A DNA stretch of 46,300 nt. Origin: a bacterium UBP2_UBA2255. Its GTDB lineage: Bacteria > Edwardsbacteria > AC1 > EtOH8. The notes below the pieces were generated by a model. The model ran no database searches, was not told the origin of the DNA, and worked only from the letters and a program-made list of their open reading frames with translations. Positions 15,109 through 23,303 of this stretch are shown one piece after another. The position numbers were made by a program, and so were the translations under genes. The stretch is from positions 54,720 through 101,019 of the forward strand of contig DDXR01000003.1 of the NCBI GenBank assembly GCA_002347565.1. Reading direction: 5' to 3'. Within the stretch, counting starts at the first letter, position 1, and each line of letters starts with the position of its first letter.

Positions 15109-16556
15109 CGGGATTCTTGCTGGTCTTCATGCTGGCGGCGCCATTCGCCGGCGCCCTGGCGGCCCAGTTGTGGCCGGAAAGGGAGCAGGACACCCTGGCG
15201 GCCCTGACCGCCGTGCTGGTTTGCCTGGCGTCGCTGGCCGCCGTGGCCGTGGTGTGGGGCAAGCGCTTCACCCTGGAACTGTTCGCCTGGCCGTGGCTGC
15301 CGGGCAGCCCGGGCGTGGCCGGGCTGTTCATGGACCCGCTGTCGCTGGTGCTGCTGCTGGTGACCACCATCATCGGGCTGGCGGTGACGTTCTACTCGCG
15401 GGACTACATCTCGCCCGAGAACCGCTACCACCCGGTGGCGGGCGGCAAGCGGCGGTTCTACTTCTGGCACCTGATGTTCCTGGGCGCGATGGTGGGAGTG
15501 GCCACGGCCCCGAACTTCCTCCAGCTGTTCGTGTTCTGGGAGATGACCACCATTTGTTCCTGGGCGCTGATCTCCTACTACCACAACCAGGAGTCGCTGG
15601 ACGCCGGGTTCGAGGCCCTGATCAAGACCTTCTTCGGCGGCATTTTCTTCCTGATCGCGCTGATCGTGCTGTACGCCGGCGCCGGCAGCTTCGAGTTCGA
15701 CGCCATCAATCTATTGACGCCCCAGCTCAAGACCGCCGTGTTCCTGCTGTTCCTGGTGGCGGCCTGGGCCAAGTCGTCTCAGATCGTGTTCTTCGCCTGG
15801 CTGCCCAACGCCATGGCCGCGCCCACGCCGGTGTCCTGCTACCTGCACGCCGCCGCCATGGTCAAGGCCGGCGTCTACCTGATGGCCCGGGTGGCCATCT
15901 CCACGGTCGGCTTCTCCTACGGCCTGGGCCTGGTGATGGCGTCCTTCGCGGTGTTCACCATGCTGACCGCGCTGTTCCTGTTCTTCTTCCAGAACGACCT
16001 CAAGAAGTTCCTGGCCTACTCCACCATCGCCCACCTCAGCTACATCTTCCTGGGGATCGGGCTGGGCGTGATGGGGTCGTACTACGGCTACCAGGGCGCG
16101 GTGCTCCACATCGTCTGCCATGCGCCGGCCAAGGCACTGCTGTTCATCTCCGTCGGCTGCATCGCCTACGCCACCGGCACCAGGAAGATCGACGAGCTCT
16201 CCGGCCTGACCAAGATGATGCCGCTGACCTCGATCGCCTTCATCATCGGCACGCTGGGCGTCACCGGCATCGCGCCGCTGTCCTGCTACTGGTCCAAGCT
16301 GTTCCTGATGGAGGGCGTGATCGAGATGGGCGGCAAGACCGCGCTGTTCCTGATCGTCCCCTTCGTCGCCGAGCTGATCATCGCCTTCGCCTGGTACTTC
16401 ATCGTGGCCCACAAGGTGTTCTTTGGCCAGCCGTCGCCCAAGGTGGACGCCGCCCAGCCGCTGCCACTCAATTCCAAGATCATACTGCTGGCGCTGATCT
16501 TCCTGACCATCATCGCGCCGTTCGTGGGCCTGCCGCTGGTCAAGCTGGTGCGGTAG
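15105..16556 (+). CDS. hyfD: Proton-translocating antiporter-type subunit, HyfD/NuoN/MrpD-like
   Basis: The 483-residue protein is a polytopic inner-membrane subunit of the NuoL/M/N-MrpA/D superfamily, which moves protons or sodium in complex I and energy-converting hydrogenases. The conserved central segment is present: FLQLFVFWEMTTICSWALI, WLPNAMAAPTPVSCYLHAAA and MVKAGVYLMAR, followed by LKKFLAYSTIAHLSYIFLGI. Length fits HyfD (about 480). It directly follows the protease (4-bp overlap). With the HyfB-like and HyfF-like genes it makes three such subunits here, implying several ion channels in one complex. The symbol is by likeness; the three paralogues cannot be assigned strictly. Confidence 0.85.
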   Translation: MTGFLLVFMLAAPFAGALAAQLWPEREQDTLAALTAVLVCLASLAAVAVVWGKRFTLELFAWPWLPGSPGVAGLFMDPLSLVLLLVTTIIGLAVTFYSRDYISPENRYHPVAGGKRRFYFWHLMFLGAMVGVATAPNFLQLFVFWEMTTICSWALISYYHNQESLDAGFEALIKTFFGGIFFLIALIVLYAGAGSFEFDAINLLTPQLKTAVFLLFLVAAWAKSSQIVFFAWLPNAMAAPTPVSCYLHAAAMVKAGVYLMARVAISTVGFSYGLGLVMASFAVFTMLTALFLFFFQNDLKKFLAYSTIAHLSYIFLGIGLGVMGSYYGYQGAVLHIVCHAPAKALLFISVGCIAYATGTRKIDELSGLTKMMPLTSIAFIIGTLGVTGIAPLSCYWSKLFLMEGVIEMGGKTALFLIVPFVAELIIAFAWYFIVAHKVFFGQPSPKVDAAQPLPLNSKIILLALIFLTIIAPFVGLPLVKLVR

Positions 16557-16573
16557 ACTTTTCCCGGACGCGG

Positions 16574-17206
16574 ATGAACGCAGATTCGATGGATTGGATT
16601 TTGGTGATCGTAAGGAAGCTCTGTTGCTGTTTCCTGGCCGCGGCGATGGTGCTGACACAGTTCGGCTGCGCCAGCATGCCCAGGCCCACGCCGCCGGCGG
16701 AGATCTTCGAGGTCATGCCCTGGTCGATCGCGCCAGTCCAGGACGACATCGTCAGCTACGATACATTCCACCGCAAGATTGCCGAGCTGAAGGGAAATAT
16801 CCTCACGTTCCATTCCGCGGACACGGCGTACGCGGCGTTGTCCCGCTCCATCGACCGGCTGGACGACGAGCAGAACGTGACTGAGGCGAAAAACGCCCAG
16901 CGTCGTGTCGAATCTGCCGGAATCGGCGCCCTTGCAGGCTCGGCGCTGGCCGTCATTCTGGTTACCGCAAACGACGATCATTCGAACGAAGGGTACGTCC
17001 CGGAATTCGAACCTTCCACCGGGGCGAAACTGGCGATCGGCGCACTGGTCGTCGCCGGCGGCGCGCTGATCGGGTGGCTGGCCGCGGGAGCGATGGTCGG
17101 ATCGGATGTTACCCCGGAACAGGCGCGCAGACTCAACGGCCTGATCGCTGAATACAACCGCGTGCTGCGTGCATCAACAGCGGTGCGCGAGAACAGCACG
17201 GATTAG
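16574..17206 (+). CDS. Exported or membrane-anchored protein of unknown function
   Basis: I do not recognise this protein (210 residues from ATG 16574; ATG 16589 or GTG 16604 are alternative starts). A signal-peptide-like stretch KLCCCFLAAAMVLTQFGCAS could end in a lipoprotein-type cysteine, though the lipobox is imperfect. Two glycine/alanine-rich hydrophobic segments follow (about residues 120-133 and 155-180), then a helical tail. It separates the HyfD-like and HyfB-like subunits and shows no relation to hydrogenase. The bases just before and at its start (GGACGCGGATGAACGCAGAT) resemble a widespread short repeat, and the first codons may derive from it. Confidence 0.55.
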   Translation: MNADSMDWILVIVRKLCCCFLAAAMVLTQFGCASMPRPTPPAEIFEVMPWSIAPVQDDIVSYDTFHRKIAELKGNILTFHSADTAYAALSRSIDRLDDEQNVTEAKNAQRRVESAGIGALAGSALAVILVTANDDHSNEGYVPEFEPSTGAKLAIGALVVAGGALIGWLAAGAMVGSDVTPEQARRLNGLIAEYNRVLRASTAVRENSTD

Positions 17207-17238
17207 GATTATATTTCGCAATATTTCCGGATTGTAAC

Positions 17239-19284
17239 ATGAACCTCACACCCTACATCTTGTTCTCGCTGGCCGCGCTGTTCGTGGGCGCGGCGGCCAC
17301 GCTGACCATGCCGTACTCCAAGCGCACCGTCGGCTGGGTGTCCCTGGCGTTCCAGACCCTGGCCGGCGCGGGGTTCCTCTACGTGGCCCTGCAGGTGCTG
17401 TTGCACGGCACGTTCAACCCGGAGCGGCCGCTGTTCGCCGTGGCCGGACTGGGGGCGTCGTTCCTGCTCAAGGTCGACGCGCTGTCGGCGGTATTTTTAC
17501 TGGTCACCACCGTCGTCTCCTGGGCGGCCGGGCTGTACTCCATCGAGTACATCAAGCACTACAAGGAGTCGCTGGCCCGCTACTACCCGCTGTTCCTGCT
17601 GTTCCTGCTGGGGATGTACGGCGTGGTGGTGGTGCGCGACCTGTTCTTCTTCATCGTGTTCTGGGAGTTCATGACGCTGACCTCGTACGGCCTGGTGGTC
17701 TACGAGTGGGGCAACCGCACCAACGTCAACGCCGGGTTCAAGTACTTCCTGATGACCCACATCGGCACGGCGGGCATCATCGTCGCCGCCAACACCCTCT
17801 ACCACCACAGCCAGTCGTTCGACTTCGAGGCCCTGGCGCCGGTGATGGGCCTGCTGCGCTCCGACAACCCGGCGTTGCTGCACACAATTCTATTATTGTT
17901 CTTCATCGGCTTCGCCACCAAGGCCGGCATCTTCCCGTTCGGCGACTGGCTGCCGGACGCGCACCCGGCCGCGCCGGCGCCGGTTTCGGCCGTGCTGTCG
18001 GGCGTGATGATCAAGATGGGCATCTACGGCATCCTGCGCGTTTTCCTGGGCATGCTGCCGGTGTCGTCATTTTCCACGGTCTGGGGCAACGTGTTCGTGG
18101 CCTTCGGCACCGTCAGCCTGTTCGTGGGCACCATGACCGCCATGTTCCAGCACGACGCCAAGCGGGTGCTGGCGTTCCATTCCATCGGCCAGAACGGCTA
18201 CATCCTGCTGGCCGTCGGCGCCGGGCTGCTGCTGGCGCCGGTGTCGCCCCCCCTCTGCGCCATCGCGATGATCGCCGGGCTGTACCACCTGGTGAACCAC
18301 GCCATGTTCAAGTCGCTGCTGTTCCTGACCGCCGGCTCGCTGCAATACAAGACCGGCACCCGCGACCTCGACCGGATGGGCGGCCTGGGCAAGTACATGC
18401 CGCTGACCGCGGCGGCCGCGATCGTGGCCGCCATGGGCATCTCCGGCATCCCGCCGTTCAACGGCTTCGTCTCCAAATGGCTGATCTACCACAGCACCAT
18501 CAGCGCCGGGTTCCACACGCCGATCCTGCTGCTGGCCGGCCTGGCGGCGCTGTTCACCAGCCTGCTGACCATGGCCAGCGTGATGGTCAAGTACGTGGGC
18601 CTGGCCTTCCTGGGGCAGCGCCTGCCGCACAACCGCGGCGTCGAGCGCGACGCGCCGGCCGGCATGACGGCGTCCCAGTTCGTCCTGGCGGCGTTCGTGC
18701 TGCTGCAGGGCGTGCTGATCGTCCCGGTGGCGGCGGCGCTGTACCGCGCGGCGGCCGGACTGCTGACCCCCGGCTACTGGCCCGAGTTCGCCGCGGTGCT
18801 GGACGCCAGCTTCGGCGGCCTGCGGCTGGACGCCGGCGCCGGCTTTTCCGGTTTCTACAATCCCGTCGTCCTGCTGGTCGCCATCGCCGCGCTGACGCTG
18901 GTGGCCTGGCTGTTCTGGAAGTCCGGCGGGTCGAAGAAGGTCGTGATGGACTTGTGGTACTCGGGCGAGGTGCAGTCGCCCCAGGCCGTGCGCTACTACG
19001 CCAACAGCTACTTCAAGACCTTCAAGCAGCATTTCAACATCCGGGTCGGCCGCTATACCCAGGAGGGCGTCTATCCCGCCTGGAAGCTGCCGAAGGTCAG
19101 AAAGCCGTTCTCGGTGGCGCACCTGCTGGACATCGACAGCTGGCTGTACCGGCCGCTGGCGTACCTGGGGAGCAAGGGGCTGGAGCTGTTCTCGCGCACA
19201 CACTCCGGGTTCCCGCAGTGGTACCTGCTGTGGATGGTGATCGGGGCCGCCGTGGCGCTGGTCATCATGTTCGCGGTGCGGTAA
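17239..19284 (+). CDS. hyfB: Hydrogenase-4 component B / NuoL-like ion-pumping subunit
   Basis: The 681-residue protein is the largest antiporter-type subunit of the complex, close in length to HyfB (about 670). Conserved segments include FFIVFWEFMTLTSYGLVVYE, FGDWLPDAHPAAPAPVSAVL (the quinone-oxidoreductase subunit 5 hallmark) and HDAKRVLAFHSIGQNGYILL. After the core a C-terminal extension (about 545-650) runs through a soluble region (LWYSGEVQSPQAVRYYANSY) to a final transmembrane helix, as in HyfB/MbhH-type subunits. It should translocate H+ or Na+ coupled to electron flow through the hydrogenase arm. A four-helix-bundle element starts eight bases after its stop. Confidence 0.9.
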   Translation: MNLTPYILFSLAALFVGAAATLTMPYSKRTVGWVSLAFQTLAGAGFLYVALQVLLHGTFNPERPLFAVAGLGASFLLKVDALSAVFLLVTTVVSWAAGLYSIEYIKHYKESLARYYPLFLLFLLGMYGVVVVRDLFFFIVFWEFMTLTSYGLVVYEWGNRTNVNAGFKYFLMTHIGTAGIIVAANTLYHHSQSFDFEALAPVMGLLRSDNPALLHTILLLFFIGFATKAGIFPFGDWLPDAHPAAPAPVSAVLSGVMIKMGIYGILRVFLGMLPVSSFSTVWGNVFVAFGTVSLFVGTMTAMFQHDAKRVLAFHSIGQNGYILLAVGAGLLLAPVSPPLCAIAMIAGLYHLVNHAMFKSLLFLTAGSLQYKTGTRDLDRMGGLGKYMPLTAAAAIVAAMGISGIPPFNGFVSKWLIYHSTISAGFHTPILLLAGLAALFTSLLTMASVMVKYVGLAFLGQRLPHNRGVERDAPAGMTASQFVLAAFVLLQGVLIVPVAAALYRAAAGLLTPGYWPEFAAVLDASFGGLRLDAGAGFSGFYNPVVLLVAIAALTLVAWLFWKSGGSKKVVMDLWYSGEVQSPQAVRYYANSYFKTFKQHFNIRVGRYTQEGVYPAWKLPKVRKPFSVAHLLDIDSWLYRPLAYLGSKGLELFSRTHSGFPQWYLLWMVIGAAVALVIMFAVR

Positions 19285-19291
19285 GCACGAT

Positions 19292-19772
19292 GGTTTGAGA
19301 GGTTGGAGACGTTGATACGTTCGAGACGTTTATCTGGAACATAGTATGACAGTAAAAAATTTTGAGGAACTCAAAGTATGGCAGCAGGCGAAGCAGATCG
19401 CATCCCTGATCTATGAATACACCGGCCAGAAAACATTTGAACGCGACCGGATGCTGGTCGATCAAATGCGCCGTGCGGCTGTCTCCATCATGGCGAATAT
19501 TGCCGAAGGATTCGAACGGGGCAGCAACAAGGAGTTTGTCCAATTTCTATTCATCGCCAAAGGGTCCAGCGGGGAATTGCGCAGCCATTTGATATTGTCT
19601 CACGAACGGGGCTACGTCACGACCGCACAATATGAAAAAGCCCGCGAAATGGCCGCCGGGCAATCCGCCATGCTCAACCATTTTATCCGATATCTTCAGT
19701 CAACCGATATGAAACGTAAACGGTGCGGATCTTCTGAAACGTTTAAAACATCTACAACATCTTGAACGTGTA
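19292..19772 (+). mobile_element. Four-helix-bundle element 1 (inverted-repeat-flanked single-gene insertion)
   Basis: The unit lies between the hyfB-like and hyfG-like genes. The left arm (19292-19331, short-period GTTyrAGA/GACGTT) and right arm (19733-19772) are imperfect inverted copies; many differences are T/C or A/G, which would still pair as G-U in RNA. The arms enclose one S23-like gene, and the right arm supplies its last codons. It has no transposase and I see no target duplication. Mobile status is inferred from three units of the same design in this operon. Confidence 0.5.
19346..19765 (+). CDS. Four-helix-bundle (S23-like) protein, copy 1
   Basis: The 139-residue protein belongs to the four-helix-bundle family named after ORFs in 23S rRNA intervening sequences. 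Hallmarks are FEELKVWQQAKQIASLIYEY, a D-Q-M-R-R-A-A-V-S-I-M-A-N-I-A-E-G-F helix, RGSNKEFVQFLFIAKGSSGE, and a C-terminal helix (AMLNHFIRYL). No rRNA is nearby. The fold is shared with Avd of diversity-generating retroelements, which binds nucleic acid and reverse transcriptase, but neither partner is visible. Codons 128-139 lie in the right repeat arm. The hydrogenase large-subunit gene starts 12 bases after its stop. Confidence 0.88.
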   Translation: MTVKNFEELKVWQQAKQIASLIYEYTGQKTFERDRMLVDQMRRAAVSIMANIAEGFERGSNKEFVQFLFIAKGSSGELRSHLILSHERGYVTTAQYEKAREMAAGQSAMLNHFIRYLQSTDMKRKRCGSSETFKTSTTS

Positions 19773-19777
19773 GTGTA

Positions 19778-21475
19778 ATGACCAAGCAGGACATCGTCCA
19801 ATTCCTCAAGGCCCAGCTGGGCAAGGGATACCTCAGGCACAGCGAGCCGATCCCCGGCCAGGTCTGGGTGGAGATCAGGCCCGAGGCCACGGTCCAGGCC
19901 GTGGAGCTGCTGCACCGCCAGACCGACGCCCGCTACCTGATGTCGGTGGGCTCGGACGAGCGCGAGCTCAAGGACCGCTTCGGGGTCTACCACCTGTTCA
20001 CCTTCGACCAGCAGCACTTCTTCGTCACGCTGGACGTCTCGGCCGATCCCAAGAAGCCGCGGCTGCCCTCGATCACGCCGGTGATCGCCGGGGCCAACTG
20101 GTCGGAGCGCGAGATCCGCGACCTGCTGGGCGTGGAGTTCGACGGCCATCCCGACCCGCGGCGGCTGGTGCTGTCCGACGACTGGCCCCAGGGCGTCCAC
20201 CCGCTGCGGCGCGACTTCGACTACTCGGCCAAGCCGCCGTCCAAGCCCGAGAACGCCTACCCCTTCAAGGACAACCCGCCGGGCACCACCGTGGTGGCGA
20301 TGGGGCCGTACTTCCCGGTGTTCGAGGAGGCCACCTACTTCCGGCTGTACGTCGAGGGCGAGCAGGTGGTGGACGTCGACTACCGCGGGTTCTACGCCCA
20401 CCGCGGCATCGAGAAGCTGGGCGACGCCTCGCTGACCTACAACCAGATCCCGTTCATCGCCGAGCGGATCTGCGGCATCTGCGGCTTCGTCCACAACGTG
20501 TCGTTCTGCAAGCTGGTGGAGCACGCCTCCGGCATCACGGTGCCGCGCCGGGCCGACTACATCCGGGTGATCATGCTGGAGCTGGAGCGGATCCACTCCC
20601 ACGCGCTGTGGCTGGGCGTGGCCGGGCACATCATCGGCTTCGACACGGTGCTGATGCAGACCTGGCGGATGCGCGAGCCCATCATGTGGCTGTGCGAGAA
20701 GCTCACCGGCAACCGCAAGACCTACGGCATGAACCTGATCGGCGGCGTGCGGCGGGACATCCCGAAGGCGCTCGTCCCCGAGATCCGCAAGAAGATCCAG
20801 GCGATGGACAAGGAATGGCGGGCGGTGCTGGACGCGGTCAAGGACGACACCACCCTGCGGATGCGGCTGGAGAAGGTCGGCATCCTGACCAAGGACCAGT
20901 GCCACGAGTGGGCCGCGGTGGGGCCGGTGGCCCGGGCCGCCGATCTGCCGATGGACGCCCGCAAGGACCATCCCTACTGCGCCTACGACGCCGTCGACTT
21001 CAAGGTGATCACCGCCGACAGCAACGACGTCTGGGGCCGCACCATCGTCCGCATCCTGGAGACCATCGAGTCGTTCAAGATCGTCTACCAGTCGCTGGAC
21101 GCGCTGATGGAGCTGCCCGAGGGCGACATTATCACCGAGATCCGGGAGGACATCCCGGCCGGCCGGATCGCCATCTCGGCGGTGGAGGCGCCGCGGGGCG
21201 AGGACGTGCATTTTCTATTAACCGGCGGCGACAACCGGCCCTACCGCTGGCGGGTGCGCTGCCCAACGTATCCCAACCTGCCGACGGTCCAGGTGATGGT
21301 CAAGGGCGAGCAGGTGGCCGACGTGCCGATCATCCTGGGCTCGATCGACCCCTGCTTCAGCTGCACCGAGCGGATGGAGGTCTGCGACGTGTCGACCGGC
21401 TCGATCAAGGTCTATTCCCAGGAGGAATTGTTCAATTGGACGAAAAACCGTCGAGAACGGTTTGAAACTGTTTGA
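19778..21475 (+). CDS. hyfG: [NiFe]-hydrogenase large subunit, HyfG/HycE-like (30 kDa-49 kDa fusion)
   Basis: The 565-residue catalytic subunit of the group 4 hydrogenase joins a NuoC-like domain (about 1-145, with WSEREIRDLLGVEFDGHPDPRR) and a NuoD-like large subunit, the HycE/HyfG architecture and length. Ni-Fe ligands are complete: C232 and C235 in RICGICGF, and C526 and C529 in DPCFSCTER. In E. coli HycE maturation cuts after the Arg of the equivalent motif and removes 32 residues; here Arg532 leaves a 33-residue extension. The last eleven residues (TKNRRERFETV) are encoded inside the left arm of four-helix element 2. The start lacks a clear ribosome-binding site and may depend on coupling to the four-helix gene just upstream. 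Confidence 0.93.
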   Translation: MTKQDIVQFLKAQLGKGYLRHSEPIPGQVWVEIRPEATVQAVELLHRQTDARYLMSVGSDERELKDRFGVYHLFTFDQQHFFVTLDVSADPKKPRLPSITPVIAGANWSEREIRDLLGVEFDGHPDPRRLVLSDDWPQGVHPLRRDFDYSAKPPSKPENAYPFKDNPPGTTVVAMGPYFPVFEEATYFRLYVEGEQVVDVDYRGFYAHRGIEKLGDASLTYNQIPFIAERICGICGFVHNVSFCKLVEHASGITVPRRADYIRVIMLELERIHSHALWLGVAGHIIGFDTVLMQTWRMREPIMWLCEKLTGNRKTYGMNLIGGVRRDIPKALVPEIRKKIQAMDKEWRAVLDAVKDDTTLRMRLEKVGILTKDQCHEWAAVGPVARAADLPMDARKDHPYCAYDAVDFKVITADSNDVWGRTIVRILETIESFKIVYQSLDALMELPEGDIITEIREDIPAGRIAISAVEAPRGEDVHFLLTGGDNRPYRWRVRCPTYPNLPTVQVMVKGEQVADVPIILGSIDPCFSCTERMEVCDVSTGSIKVYSQEELFNWTKNRRERFETV

Positions 21476-21939
21476 ACGGTTTGAATCGTTCGTGGAGTGA
21501 ACGGGTATGACGGTGAAAAACTTCGAGGATTTGAAGATCTGGCAGACGGCCAAGCAGTTGACGAAGCAAGTCTACTCGGTCGCGAATGCGGAGAAATTTC
21601 ATCGTGACTTCTCCCTGGTCGATCAAACACGGCGGGCAGCGGTCTCGGTCATGGCAAACATCGCCGAGGGTTTTGAGCGTGAGAATAATAAGGAGTTCAT
21701 TCGATATCTCTACATCGCCAAGGGTTCATGCGGTGAGTTGCGAAGCCATGTATGGATCGCAGAGGAGCTGACATTTCTCACTGCGAGGGAAGGCAGCATG
21801 TTGCGAAGTGAAGCGGCCGGTCTCTCGATCATGATCGCGAAGCTCATCAGGTATCTGAGAACATCGCCGATCAAAGGCGTAAAACACAAGGCATCTTGAC
21901 CGTTTCAAACGGTTTCAAACGATCAAACAGTCAGAACAG
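21449..21939 (+). mobile_element. Four-helix-bundle element 2
   Basis: Between the hyfG-like and hyfC-like genes. The left arm (about 21449-21490) carries three GTTTGAA copies, as in CGGTTTGAAACTGTTTGAAC, and the right arm (21898-21939) carries the inverted copies (TTTCAAACGGTTTCAAACGA then TCAAACAG). One S23-like gene lies between them. The left arm contains the stop codon of the hydrogenase large subunit, and the right arm starts at the stop codon of the S23-like gene. Arm sequence differs from elements 1 and 3, but the architecture is the same. Confidence 0.55.
21507..21899 (+). CDS. Four-helix-bundle (S23-like) protein, copy 2
   Basis: The 130-residue protein is a close relative of copy 1: FEDLKIWQTAKQLTKQVYSV, then RRAAVSVMANIAEGFERENN, KEFIRYLYIAKGSCGELRSH, and a C-terminal helix ending ISP-like (YLRTSPIKGVKHKAS). 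The start follows GTGGAGTGAACGGGT. It lies in the same orientation as the operon and ends immediately before the right repeat arm. Its nearest relatives by eye are copies 1 and 3 of this locus, though the nucleotide sequences are well diverged, so the copies are not a very recent duplication. Confidence 0.88.
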   Translation: MTVKNFEDLKIWQTAKQLTKQVYSVANAEKFHRDFSLVDQTRRAAVSVMANIAEGFERENNKEFIRYLYIAKGSCGELRSHVWIAEELTFLTAREGSMLRSEAAGLSIMIAKLIRYLRTSPIKGVKHKAS

Positions 21940-21952
21940 ACAGGCGTGATCA

Positions 21953-22843
21953 ATGTTTAGGATTGTTGCCACAATCGGCATACTGCTGTTCCTTTCGCCG
22001 TTGATCGAAGGGATCCTGCGCAAGTTCAAGGCGCTGGTGCACTCGCGGATCGGGCCGCCGCTGCTGCAGCCCTACTGGGACATCCTCAAGCTGCTGGGCA
22101 AGGACGATGTCCGTTCGCCCCACTCGCTGCTGGGGCCGCTGCCGGCCTGGCTGTCCCTGGCGGCGCTGCTGGCGGCCGGCCTGCTGGTGCCGCTGGGGAC
22201 CACGGCCGCCATCGCCGGCGGCGACCTGTTCCTGTTCCTGTACCTGGTCGGCTTCGCCTCGGTCTGCACCATGCTGGCCGGCATGGACTCGGGCTCGCCC
22301 TACGCCTTCCTGGGCATGGGCCGCGAGATGATGACCAGCTTCGTGGTGGAGCCGGTGCTGTTCATCGCGCTGATCACCGCCGCGCTGAAGTCGCACAGCT
22401 TCCGGTTCGCCGACATGGCTTTCTTTCAGCAGGTGTCCGGCACGTCGGTGTCGATGATCATCTCCGGCGCGGCCCTGCTGCTGGCCCTGCAGGCCCAGCT
22501 GTCCAAGCTGCCGTTCGACATCCCCGAGGCCGAGGGCGAGCTGATGGGCGGCGTCTTCGCAGAGATGTCGGGCCCGACCTTCGCCATGTACCGCTGGGGC
22601 TTCATCGTCAAGCAGGTGGTGTTCGCCCTGATCCTGACCCAGATCTTCTTCCCCTGGCCGCTGGGCCTGACCGGTGCGTGGGCGGTGGCCGCCCAGGTCG
22701 TCAAGGTGCTGCTGGTGGCGGTCCTGGTCGGCCTGGTGGACGCGGTCAACCCCCGGCTGCGGATCGACCAGGCGATCGGCTACTACTTCGGGGTCATCCT
22801 GATGGCGCTGGTGGGGCTGGTGTTCGCGCTGGTGGGGGCGTGA
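21953..22843 (+). CDS. hyfC: Membrane-anchor subunit, HyfC/HycD/NuoH-like
   Basis: The 296-residue polytopic protein belongs to the respiratory-chain NADH dehydrogenase subunit 1 family, which docks the hydrogenase peripheral arm to the membrane and links it to ion-pumping subunits. Family marks include KFKALVHSRIGPPLLQPYWD near the N terminus (the RxGPxxxQP loop), the DIPEAEGELMGG-type acidic loop (FDIPEAEGELMGGVFAEMSG) and a C-terminal RLRIDQAIGYYF. About eight hydrophobic segments are visible. It lies directly after four-helix element 2, and its stop codon ends one base before element 3 begins. Confidence 0.92.
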   Translation: MFRIVATIGILLFLSPLIEGILRKFKALVHSRIGPPLLQPYWDILKLLGKDDVRSPHSLLGPLPAWLSLAALLAAGLLVPLGTTAAIAGGDLFLFLYLVGFASVCTMLAGMDSGSPYAFLGMGREMMTSFVVEPVLFIALITAALKSHSFRFADMAFFQQVSGTSVSMIISGAALLLALQAQLSKLPFDIPEAEGELMGGVFAEMSGPTFAMYRWGFIVKQVVFALILTQIFFPWPLGLTGAWAVAAQVVKVLLVAVLVGLVDAVNPRLRIDQAIGYYFGVILMALVGLVFALVGA

Positions 22844-23284
22844 TCGATTTGCGATTTGGGATTGGGGATTTGGGGAGATGGCAACATTCAAGCGTTTCGA
22901 AGAAATCGAAGTTTGGCGATCTGCGCGCGACTTGACGAAACAAGTCTATACCCTGACCAACCAATCAGCCTTCATGAGGGACCGCTCTCTGCGCGACCAG
23001 TTGCGACGGTCATCAGTCTCGATCATGGCGAACATCGCCGAGGGCTTTTGCCGGGGAGGTAACAGGGAATTCGTGCAGTTCTTGGCCATTGCCAAAGGAT
23101 CCGTCGCGGAATCGCAATGCCATCTCTACGTGGCCGTTGATCAGGGCTACATTACACAGGGGCAGTTCCAGGACACGTATCGCCAATTGGACAGGATCGC
23201 CGCAGCACTGCATTCTTTCATGGTGTACCTGCAGCGGAGTCCAATTGCCGGCATAAAATTCAAGGCCGCCAAATCCCAAATCGG
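22844..23284 (+). mobile_element. Four-helix-bundle element 3
   Basis: Between the hyfC-like and hyfH-like genes. The left arm (22844-22875) repeats GATTTG/GATTGG (CGATTTGCGATTTGGGATTG then GGGATTTGG); the right arm (about 23266-23284, CCGCCAAATCCCAAATCGG) is its inverted form, with CGATTTGGGATT identical over 12 bases. The element starts directly after the hyfC-like stop codon. The right arm is inside the end of the S23-like gene and encodes AAKSQIG. Confidence 0.55.
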
Positions 23285-23300
23285 AAAAAAGGCGAAGTAG
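22878..23300 (+). CDS. Four-helix-bundle (S23-like) protein, copy 3
   Basis: The 140-residue protein shows the family pattern FEEIEVWRSARDLTKQVYTL, DQLRRSSVSIMANIAEGFCR, then GGNREFVQFLAIAKGSVAES and a final helix with VYLQRSPIAGIKFK. It is the most diverged copy: CHLYVAVDQGYI replaces the SHLIL-type middle of copy 1. The last ten codons read through the right repeat arm into a lysine-rich end. The next hydrogenase gene starts three bases after its stop, so the two are translated closely together. Confidence 0.88.
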   Translation: MATFKRFEEIEVWRSARDLTKQVYTLTNQSAFMRDRSLRDQLRRSSVSIMANIAEGFCRGGNREFVQFLAIAKGSVAESQCHLYVAVDQGYITQGQFQDTYRQLDRIAAALHSFMVYLQRSPIAGIKFKAAKSQIGKKAK

Positions 23301-23303
23301 CGT

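Noticed and set aside
17706..19298. 530-codon + strand frame overlapping the hyfB-like gene
   Set aside because: Its translation is Arg/Gly/Pro-rich without motifs and it lies fully within the hyfB-like gene.
21449..21939. GTTTGAA repeats as a CRISPR array
   Set aside because: Copies are only 7-9 bases, directly adjacent with no spacers, and appear inverted on the other side of a gene.
19346..23300. S23-like genes as a sign of a 23S rRNA operon with intervening sequences
   Set aside because: No rRNA sequence is present around them; they lie between hydrogenase genes. The family name reflects where the first members were found.
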